Position numbers and translations under genes: made by a program. A DNA stretch of 5,925 nucleotides from Eggerthellaceae bacterium (GTDB lineage Bacteria > Actinomycetota > Coriobacteriia > Coriobacteriales > Eggerthellaceae): the NCBI GenBank assembly GCA_900754495.1, contig CAAEDC010000119.1, forward strand, positions 1-5,925. The letters run 5' to 3'. Under the pieces are notes generated by a model. That model did not search any database and was not told where the DNA came from. It saw only the letters and a list, made by a program, of their open reading frames with translations. Positions 1 through 4,936 of the stretch are shown in pieces. Within the stretch, counting starts at the first letter, position 1; the number at the start of each line of letters is the position of its first letter.

Positions 1-665
1 AAGAACGCGATGCCCGCCCACGCCTCGGGCGTCACGGCGGCCGCGTCCAGCGGCGGCTCGAAGGCGAGCGCACCGATGAGCGACGCGACGAAGGTCACGC
101 CCACCTGGGTCGCGGACACGGTGACCACGCTGAGGTTGGCCAGGCCCTTCTCGCCGAACACGAGCGCGCAGGCGATGCCGACCGAGCCAAGCAGCGCCAG
201 CGCCTCGCCCGCTCCGAACGCGAACGATCCGCCGTTGGAGCACAGCAGGAACAGACCCGCCACGACGGCGATCTGGAACGGTAGGTGGTACAGGCGGTAG
301 CGGCGGCGCAGCACCGGGATCGCAATGAACGGCGCGAACACGACGGGGAGCGCCACGAGGAAGCCCACGTTGGTGGCGGTGGTGAGGTCGAGCGCGATGT
401 TGGCGCCGATGTAGGAGACGGCCATGCCGGCGGCGGCCGGCAGCCAGTCGCGCAGGCGCGCCGCGCGCAGCTCGCGCAGGATCACGCCGCCGAACGGGAT
501 CGCGAACACGAGGAAGGCGATGCCGAAGCGCAGCGCCATGCACCACAGAGGCGTCACGCTGTCGTAGGCGATCTTGGTGATGGCGCTTCCCAGGCCGAAG
601 ATGAGCGTCTGCAGGACCACGCTGCCCACAAACAACCCACGTGCATCTTTGACCTTTGCGAACAC
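1..665 (-). CDS. EamA/DMT-family membrane transporter, 5' part (C-terminus beyond left edge)
   Basis: This reading frame is open from a GTG start at 665 to the window edge: 221 full codons of a protein that in this family is usually about 290 residues. It is strongly hydrophobic, with roughly eight membrane segments (about residues 12-30, 41-57, 76-92, 98-117, 130-143, 153-170, 182-203 and 215 onward). The first repeat reads FGLGSAITKIAYDSVTPLW, then an ALRF motif, and later TTATNVGFLVALP; this is the usual pattern of the first EamA repeat. The second repeat begins near residue 153 and is cut by the edge. GTG at 665 was chosen because a purine-rich GAGGGAAGG lies 9 bases upstream and the first membrane helix follows at once; no in-frame ATG precedes the helix. 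EamA proteins export or import small metabolites across the cytoplasmic membrane, but the substrate cannot be read here. It is divergent from a LysR regulator, which may control it. Confidence 0.85.
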   Translation of the reverse strand, partial: MFAKVKDARGLFVGSVVLQTLIFGLGSAITKIAYDSVTPLWCMALRFGIAFLVFAIPFGGVILRELRAARLRDWLPAAAGMAVSYIGANIALDLTTATNVGFLVALPVVFAPFIAIPVLRRRYRLYHLPFQIAVVAGLFLLCSNGGSFAFGAGEALALLGSVGIACALVFGEKGLANLSVVTVSATQVGVTFVASLIGALAFEPPLDAAAVTPEAWAGIAF

Positions 666-674
666 CGCAACCCG

Positions 675-683
675 CCTTCCCTC
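675..683 (-). promoter_or_regulatory. Ribosome binding site of the EamA gene
   Basis: GAGGGAAGG on the minus strand, 9 bases upstream of GTG at 665. It supports this non-ATG start. It lies between the start codon and the repeat-derived hairpin arms at 687-725. Confidence 0.55.
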
Positions 684-686
684 GCC

Positions 687-708
687 GTGACAGGGCACCG
701 TGACAGGG
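687..708. repeat. 13-bp-period direct repeat of GTGACAGGG in the EamA leader
   Basis: GTGACAGGG occurs at 687-695 and again at 700-708, separated by CACC. The second copy is one arm of the REP-like palindrome at 700-725, so the first is an extra copy of that arm. In the transporter's leader RNA (minus strand) this provides two possible 3' partners for the single 5' arm at 715-725. Confidence 0.7.
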
Positions 709-739
709 GACGGTCCCTCTGTCACCTTTGGATAATGCG
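700..739 (-). repeat. REP-like palindromic element, copy 1 (inverted relative to copies 2 and 3)
   Basis: A 40-base element whose 26-base part (700-725) forms a hairpin. Read on the minus strand, GTGACAG pairs with CTGTCAC, with one bulged A, then GGG pairs with CCC around a five-base loop. The other 14 bases (726-739) are the tail CGCATTATCCAAAG. Matched to the other copies, it agrees with copy 2 (1865-1911) at 37 of 40 positions and copy 3 (1912-1958) at 38 of 40. It lies in the 5' leader of the EamA gene. No transposase is present, so it looks like a non-autonomous REP or small MITE-type element. Repeats of this GTGACAG...CTGTCAC style occur in many bacteria and in some are linked to REP-associated Y1 transposases; that link is not shown here. 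Confidence 0.8.
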
Positions 740-897
740 GCAGAGGGTCATTCCCTCCTCCGCGTCCTCGTTCCCCGTCGATCGGAATCCTCGTTTGAAC
801 GGATCCCATGGTAGGCAAAGCCAAAATGAAAGTAAAACGCGAGTTTCCTATCTTATTTTCAAGAAAGTCTTATCGTCCCTGGTATCATGAAAGGCAA

Positions 898-910
898 TCG
901 ATCGGATCGA
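898..910. promoter_or_regulatory. Candidate LysR operator (T-N11-A palindrome)
   Basis: TCGATC-G-GATCGA is a perfect 13-base inverted repeat with a single central base. It fits the T-N11-A consensus of LysR-type boxes exactly (T898, A910). It lies 38 bases upstream of the lysR ATG and about 10 bases downstream of the TATCAT box. That position would suit autoregulation. A related half, TCGATCGGA, occurs at 778-786. Binding is inferred from symmetry and position only. Confidence 0.4.
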
Positions 911-933
911 CAGCTCAGCCAAGCGGATCAAGC

Positions 934-942
934 GGAAAGAGG
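934..942 (+). promoter_or_regulatory. Ribosome binding site of lysR-type gene
   Basis: GGAAAGAGG, 6 bases upstream of ATG 949. It decides the start: the frame is open back to an ATG at 808, but that would add 47 residues not found in LysR proteins. Confidence 0.65.
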
Positions 943-948
943 CGCGAT

Positions 949-1866
949 ATGGCCAACCAGCGGTACGAGGCGTTCCTCAACGTCGCGGAGACGGGCAGCT
1001 TCAAGGAAGCGGCCCAGACGATGGGCTACACGCAGGCGGGCGTGAGCTACCTGGTGAACGCGCTCGAGAAGGAGCTCGACTGCGCGCTGTTCGTGCGCGA
1101 TTACGGCGGCGCGCACCTCACCGCCGAGGGCGAGCAGCTGCTGCCCTGGATCCAGGACGTCAGCAACGCGGAACGGCGGCTCGAGGCGCGCCTGGGCGAG
1201 GTGAAGAACCTCGAGTCGGGCACGGTGCACGTCGCCACGTTCACGTCGACCGCCATCCAATGGCTGCCCGGCATCGCGAAGGCGTTCTCGGCGCAGCATC
1301 CCGGCATCGAGCTGCGCATCACGCTCGACGACGATCAGGACGAGCTCGAGGAGATGCTCTGGCGCGGGGATGCCGACTGTGGTTTCGTCGTCGCGCCGCT
1401 CGCGCGCAAGCTGCACGCGATCCACCTGCGCCAAGACCCCCTGCTGGTCGCGTTGCCGATCGACCACCCGCTGGCCGGCGCCGACGAGTTCCCGCTCGCG
1501 CGCATGGCCGTCGAGCCCTACATCCGCCTCAAGAGCGGCACGTTCTCCGAGATCGACGCGTATTTCAAGCAAGTGGGGGTGGAGCCTCGCATGCGCTTCA
1601 ACATCGACAGCGACTACGCGGTGATGAGCATGGTGAGCGAGGGGCTCGGCTACAGCGTGCTGCCGGGGCTGATCCTGCGCGACACGCCGTTTCCGCTGGC
1701 GGTGCTGCCTCCCGAGAACCCGATCGAGCGCAGGGTCGGCATCGCCCTGCGCTCGATGGAAGCCGCCAGCGCGGCGACGCGCGCCTTTTTGGACGTCGCG
1801 CAGGCCTGGGTGGAGCAGGCATACGAAAAGGCCGCCCTCTCCCCGACGGAGAGCGGGCGGCCTTGA
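949..1866 (+). CDS. LysR-type transcriptional regulator
   Basis: A 305-residue protein, a normal LysR length. Residues 5-62 form the winged helix-turn-helix: FLNVAETGSFKEAAQTMGYT, then QAGVSYLVNALEKEL, then LF and the LTAEGEQLL segment, all characteristic of the family's DNA-binding domain. A linker helix follows (about 64-90). The effector-binding, periplasmic-binding-protein-like domain runs from about residue 91 (GTVHVATFTS) to about 290. It includes HPGIELRI, the GDADCGFV segment and the EGLGYSVLPG loop. The protein is cytoplasmic, and LysR regulators usually act as tetramers that respond to a small ligand; the ligand is not identifiable. It is divergent from the EamA transporter, so it may control that gene and itself through the palindrome at 898-910. 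The last 13 codons lie in a terminator-like hairpin, and the TGA stop overlaps the first two bases of a REP-like repeat, so the C-terminal tail may be of recent origin. Confidence 0.93.
   Translation: MANQRYEAFLNVAETGSFKEAAQTMGYTQAGVSYLVNALEKELDCALFVRDYGGAHLTAEGEQLLPWIQDVSNAERRLEARLGEVKNLESGTVHVATFTSTAIQWLPGIAKAFSAQHPGIELRITLDDDQDELEEMLWRGDADCGFVVAPLARKLHAIHLRQDPLLVALPIDHPLAGADEFPLARMAVEPYIRLKSGTFSEIDAYFKQVGVEPRMRFNIDSDYAVMSMVSEGLGYSVLPGLILRDTPFPLAVLPPENPIERRVGIALRSMEAASAATRAFLDVAQAWVEQAYEKAALSPTESGRP
1826..1864 (-). terminator. Intrinsic-terminator-like hairpin in the lysR 3' end, facing the proS operon
   Basis: AAGGCCGCCC (1828-1837) pairs perfectly with GGGCGGCCTT (1855-1864). An inner TCTCC/GGAGA stem (1838-1842 and 1848-1852) is separated from it by a GC bulge, and the loop is CCGAC. 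On the minus strand the stem is followed by TTTT CG, so it fits best as terminator of the ispG-proS transcript, about 115 bases after the proS stop. On the plus strand only TT follows before the repeat begins, so termination of lysR there would be weaker. The hairpin lies wholly within lysR codons 293-305. Confidence 0.6.
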
Positions 1867-1911
1867 TGCGTCGAATTATCCAAAGGTGACAGAAGGAACG
1901 TCCCCTGTCAC
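1865..1911 (+). repeat. REP-like palindromic element, copy 2 (47-bp tandem unit)
   Basis: This unit starts GATGCGTCG, continues AATTATCCAAAG and ends with a GTGAC...GTCAC palindrome. It is directly followed by a second unit of exactly the same length, matching at 44 of 47 positions. It begins on the last two bases of the lysR TGA stop, immediately after the terminator-like stem. Its palindrome is slightly degenerate compared with copy 1 (AAGGAACG where copy 1 has AGGGACCG). Confidence 0.85.
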
Positions 1912-1958
1912 GATGCGTCGCATTATCCAAAGGTGACGGAAGGACCGTCCCCTGTCAC
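1912..1958 (+). repeat. REP-like palindromic element, copy 3 (47-bp tandem unit)
   Basis: The second tandem unit abuts copy 2 with no spacer. It also contains a short perfect inverted repeat, ATGCG-T-CGCAT (1913-1923), that is broken by one change in copy 2. Its main palindrome carries GTGACGG instead of GTGACAG, so it is weakened. It ends 19 bases from the proS stop codon and would be transcribed as the proS 3' untranslated region, where such hairpins may stabilise the mRNA end. Confidence 0.85.
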
Positions 1959-1977
1959 GCACCTGCCACGCGCGCGG

Positions 1978-3729
1978 CTAGTTGAACAGGGCGTCGAAGA
2001 CGTTGATGGTGCGGCTGTGGCGCGCGGCGCGGGCGGCGAAGCCGAACAGCTCCGACAGCGTGGTCAGCTCGACGTCGCGGCGCTCGCCGGTGCGGCGGCG
2101 CTTGATCTCCACTTTGCCCTCGGCGAGGCCGCGCTTGCCCACGACGACCTGCAACGGCCAGCCGATCAGGTCGGCGTCGGCGAACTTGACGCCGGCGCGC
2201 TCGTTGCGGTCGTCGATGACGACCTCGAACCCGAGCTCGGCCGCCTTCCCGGCGATCTGCTCGGCGGCGGGCTGCACCGTGTCGTCCCCCACTGTCAGCG
2301 GGATGACGCAGATGTGCGCCGGCGCGATGCCGAACGGCCAGATAATGCCGGCATCGTCGTGGCTCTGCTCGACCGCGGCGGCCAGCGTGCGCGAGACGCC
2401 CACGCCGTAGCAGCCCATGATGAAGTAGCGCTCCTCGCCGTTCTCGTCCATGAACTTGACGTCCATCGAGCGGGAGTACTTGTCGCCGAGCTTGAAGATC
2501 TGACCGACCTCGATGCCGCGCGCATGAGACAGCGGCAGCCCGCACTTCGGGCACGGATCGCCCTCGCGCACCAGGCACAGATCCGCCCATGCGTCCACCT
2601 GGAAGTCGCGGCCGAGCTGGGCGCCCACGTAGTGGAAGCCGTCCTCGTTGGCGCCGACCACCCAGTTGGGCATCTCGCGCAGGCTGATATCCGCGGCGAC
2701 CTTCACGCCCTCGGGCAGGCCGACCGGACCCATCGAGCCCTTCACCAGGCCGGCGTCCTTCATCTCGTCGTCGGTCAGCGGCTCGAAGATGCCGATGAGG
2801 TTCTCGACCTTGACCTCGTTGACCTCGTAGTCGCCCGGCACGAACAGCACCCAGATGGCGCCCTGCTCGTCCTTGCAGGCAAACGCCTTCATGCAAGCCG
2901 CCTCGTCGCAGCCCAGATGCGCCGCCAGCTCGGCGATCGTGTGGACGCCGGGGGTGGAGACCTTCTCGAGCGACGTCGCCGGATACGCCTTGGGCTCGGG
3001 CATGCACGCCGCCGCCTCGACGTCGGCCGCATAGCCGCACTGGCAGTGCACGAGCTCCGCCTCGCCGGTCTCGGCCAGCGCCATGAACTCCTCGGAGCCG
3101 CTGCCGCCGATCTGGCCGGAGTCGGCCTCGACGATGCGGTACTCCAGGCCCATGCGCTCGCACATGTTGGAGTACGCGTCGCGCATCAGCTGGTAGCTCT
3201 TCTCCAAACCCTCCTCGTCGGCGTCGAAGCTGTAGGCGTCCTTCATAATGAACTCGCGGCCGCGCAGAAGGCCGAAGCGCGGACGGCGCTCGTCGCGGAA
3301 CTTCAGCTGGATGTGGTAGAGGTTCTTGGGCAGGTCCTTGTAGCTGCGCAGCTCGTTGTCGACCAGGTCGGTGATGACCTCCTCATGGGTGGGGCCCAGG
3401 CAGAACTCGTTGCCGTGGCGGTCGGTCATGCGCAGAAGCTCGTCGCCGTACACGGTCCAGCGGCCGCTGCGGTGCCACAGCTCCGCCGGCTGCACGAAGG
3501 GCATCAGGATCTCCTGGCCGCCATGGGAGTCCATCTCCTCGCGGACGATGTCCTCGATCTTGCGCAGCACGCGCATGCCCAGCGGCAGGAACGAGTAGAG
3601 GCCCGACGCCTCCTTGCGCACCATGCCGGCGCGCACCAGCAGCTTGGCGGACGCGATGTCGGCGTCGGAGGGGTCCTCCCTCAGCGTGGGCGCGTACAGC
3701 GTGCTCATGCGGATGATGTTGTTCGTCAT
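1978..3729 (-). CDS. proS: Prolyl-tRNA synthetase (bacterial type with editing insertion)
   Basis: A 583-residue class II aminoacyl-tRNA synthetase that charges tRNA(Pro) with proline in the cytoplasm; bacterial-type enzymes are usually about 570 residues. In order: the N-terminal catalytic part with GLYSFLPLGMRVLRKIE (43-59), the GPTHEE proline-site loop (112-117), motif 2 FRDERRPRFGLLRGREF (144-160), the INS editing insertion (about 225-395), motif 3 GCYGVGVSRTLAAAVE (439-454) and a C-terminal anticodon-binding domain (about 472-565). K281 in the ACMKAF segment corresponds in context to the lysine that E. coli ProS uses to clear mischarged alanine. Two CxxC-like pairs (CQCG near 229, CPKCG near 393) border the insertion. 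The ATG at 3729 overlaps the ispG stop as ATGA, and an AGGA lies 5 bases upstream. The frame is open far upstream through ispG, but homology begins at this ATG. It is the last gene of the operon. Confidence 0.97.
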   Translation of the reverse strand: MTNNIIRMSTLYAPTLREDPSDADIASAKLLVRAGMVRKEASGLYSFLPLGMRVLRKIEDIVREEMDSHGGQEILMPFVQPAELWHRSGRWTVYGDELLRMTDRHGNEFCLGPTHEEVITDLVDNELRSYKDLPKNLYHIQLKFRDERRPRFGLLRGREFIMKDAYSFDADEEGLEKSYQLMRDAYSNMCERMGLEYRIVEADSGQIGGSGSEEFMALAETGEAELVHCQCGYAADVEAAACMPEPKAYPATSLEKVSTPGVHTIAELAAHLGCDEAACMKAFACKDEQGAIWVLFVPGDYEVNEVKVENLIGIFEPLTDDEMKDAGLVKGSMGPVGLPEGVKVAADISLREMPNWVVGANEDGFHYVGAQLGRDFQVDAWADLCLVREGDPCPKCGLPLSHARGIEVGQIFKLGDKYSRSMDVKFMDENGEERYFIMGCYGVGVSRTLAAAVEQSHDDAGIIWPFGIAPAHICVIPLTVGDDTVQPAAEQIAGKAAELGFEVVIDDRNERAGVKFADADLIGWPLQVVVGKRGLAEGKVEIKRRRTGERRDVELTTLSELFGFAARAARHSRTINVFDALFN

Positions 3730-4808
3730 AGTCTTCCTATCTCCTCCATCAAAGCGTCCACGATGTCGGCCTCGTCGACCTTGCGGACGGTCTTGCCTTG
3801 GGAAAAAACGATGCCCACGCCGTCGCCGCAGGCCACGCCGATGTCGGCGTCGGCGGCCTCGCCGGGACCGTTGACCACGCATCCCATGACGGCCACCTTG
3901 AGCGGCTTGCGCAGCGTCGCGATGCGCTCCTCGACCTGCTTGGCAAGGCCGATGAGGTCGACCTGGCAGCGCCCGCAGGTGGGGCAGCTGATGAGCTCGG
4001 GGGCGCGGCGGCGCAGATCGAGCGCCGCGAGGAGCGTCCAGCAGGCGCGGATCTCGTTGACCGGATCGTCGGTGAGCGAGATGCGCAGCGTGTCGCCGAT
4101 GCCCTCCTCGAGCAGGATGCCCAGCCCGCACGCGGACTTGATGATGCCCTGGAACGCGGTGCCGGCCTCGGTGATGCCGATGTGCAGCGGCACCTGGGGC
4201 AGCTCGCGCGCGAGCAGGCGGTACGTGGCGACGGTCGCCATCACGTCGTGGGCCTTGGCGCTCACGACCAGATCGCGGAAGCCGCGGTCCTCGCAATGGC
4301 GCACGTACTCCTCGGCCGACAGCGCCAGCTTGCGCGGCAGCGGCTCGTCGAGCGCGGCGATCTCCCCGTCGAGCGAGCCGGCGTTCACGCCGATGCGGAT
4401 GGGGATCCCCGCCTCGCCCGCGGCGTCGAGCACGGCGTCGGTCTTGGCCAAGCCGCCGATGTTGCCGGGGTTGATGCGCAGCTTCGCCGCGCCGCGGCGG
4501 GCGGCCTCGATGGCGATGCGCGCGTCGAAGTGGATGTCGGCGACCACGGGCAGGGGCGATGCCTCGCACACGGTCTGGAACGCGTCCAGGCACTCGCGGC
4601 GCGGGATTGCCATGCGGACCACCTCGCAGCCGGCATCGGCCAGCGCGCGGATCTGCGCCAGGTTGGCATCCACGTCGTCGGCGGGCGCGTTGAGCATCGA
4701 CTGGACCACCACGGGGGCGCCGCCGCCCATGGGCACCGAGCCCACCATCACCCGGCGGGTCGCCTGGTTGGGCTTTCCGGCTTGCGCCTGTTGGGATTCT
4801 AAGGACAT
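3726..4808 (-). CDS. ispG: 4-hydroxy-3-methylbut-2-enyl diphosphate synthase
   Basis: A 360-residue enzyme of the MEP (non-mevalonate) isoprenoid pathway. IspG converts methylerythritol cyclodiphosphate to HMBPP with a [4Fe-4S] cluster and external electrons. The N-terminal TIM-barrel carries VMVGSVPMGGGAPVVVQSM (20-38), VADIHFD (89-95), LRINPGNIGG (110-119), PIRIGVNAGSLD (136-147) and GITEAG (211-216). The C-terminal cluster domain carries CPTC (C275, C278), GCVVNGPGEA with C310 and the ligand E317; these match C270, C273, C305 and E312 of the E. coli enzyme. The length is close to the family norm. ATG at 4808 was chosen because GGAGG stands 4 bases upstream and VMVGSVP starts at the usual distance. 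The stop overlaps the proS start. One oddity is QSMLNA where the common motif is QSMTNT. Confidence 0.97.
   Translation of the reverse strand: MSLESQQAQAGKPNQATRRVMVGSVPMGGGAPVVVQSMLNAPADDVDANLAQIRALADAGCEVVRMAIPRRECLDAFQTVCEASPLPVVADIHFDARIAIEAARRGAAKLRINPGNIGGLAKTDAVLDAAGEAGIPIRIGVNAGSLDGEIAALDEPLPRKLALSAEEYVRHCEDRGFRDLVVSAKAHDVMATVATYRLLARELPQVPLHIGITEAGTAFQGIIKSACGLGILLEEGIGDTLRISLTDDPVNEIRACWTLLAALDLRRRAPELISCPTCGRCQVDLIGLAKQVEERIATLRKPLKVAVMGCVVNGPGEAADADIGVACGDGVGIVFSQGKTVRKVDEADIVDALMEEIGRL
3735..3747 (-). promoter_or_regulatory. Ribosome binding site of proS inside ispG
   Basis: On the minus strand GGAGGAG (3747-3741) and AGGA (3738-3735) precede the ATG at 3729, the latter by 5 bases. 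Both lie within the last codons of ispG, which fits translational coupling through the ATGA overlap. Confidence 0.55.
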
Positions 4809-4812
4809 GGCC

Positions 4813-4817
4813 CCTCC
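4813..4817 (-). promoter_or_regulatory. ispG: Ribosome binding site of ispG
   Basis: GGAGG on the minus strand followed by GGCC and ATG at 4808. This strong site supports the 4808 start over the longer open frame that extends back towards 4997. Confidence 0.6.
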
Positions 4818-4842
4818 GTCGCCTTTTCTCGCACGTCGCATC

Positions 4843-4848
4843 ATTGTA
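4843..4848 (-). promoter_or_regulatory. Possible internal promoter (-10 box) for ispG-proS
   Basis: The 128-base gap between the protease stop and ispG is long for this operon. It contains TACAAT on the minus strand, one mismatch from TATAAT, about 35 bases upstream of the ispG ATG. No recognisable TTGACA-like box lies 16-18 bases further upstream, so the call is weak. Confidence 0.28.
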
Positions 4849-4936
4849 CCGCTATCGAGCGTCCGCATGCGCGCCGCACGCCCCGCATCCACGAACTTTG
4901 CCCATGCCGGAGCGCCTCTCGGTCGGGCGGCGCGGC

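Larger units (their letters stand above)
666..948. promoter_or_regulatory. Divergent EamA/LysR intergenic region
   Basis: These 283 bases separate two divergent start codons and must carry both promoters. The left part holds REP-like copy 1. The stretch from about 820 to 890 is markedly more AT-rich than its surroundings, as expected of promoter DNA. For lysR the best -10 candidate is TATCAT (883-888), but no good -35 box lies at the right distance. On the minus strand TTGAAA (862-857) resembles a -35 box, with only a poor -10 downstream. TCTTAT occurs twice, 17 bases apart (851-856 and 868-873). The promoters are therefore located only roughly. Confidence 0.5.

Noticed and set aside
10..890. 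Plus-strand open frames across the EamA gene and its upstream region
   Set aside because: They are antisense to the clear membrane protein and read as low-complexity A/R/H sequence without a supported start.
820..890. AT-rich island as a sign of horizontally acquired DNA
   Set aside because: It is only about 70 bases long and sits between divergent genes, where AT-rich promoter DNA is expected.
808..948. A longer LysR start at ATG 808, adding 47 residues
   Set aside because: LysR proteins begin just before the helix-turn-helix; the extra part is AT-rich intergenic DNA and contains the likely promoter and operator. ATG 949 has a good ribosome site.
1865..1958. CRISPR array
   Set aside because: The two units abut with no spacers, and the repeated unit is a palindromic REP-like element found again in inverted orientation at 700-739.
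3730..4593. A proS frame extended about 288 codons upstream, suggesting a fusion protein
   Set aside because: The extension is the wrong frame of ispG and is arginine-rich nonsense. Synthetase homology, the ribosome site and the ATGA overlap all place the start at 3729.
4857..4936. Terminator or riboswitch between the protease gene and ispG
   Set aside because: Only short, poorly matched GC-rich inverted repeats are visible, with no T-run and no recognisable aptamer pattern.
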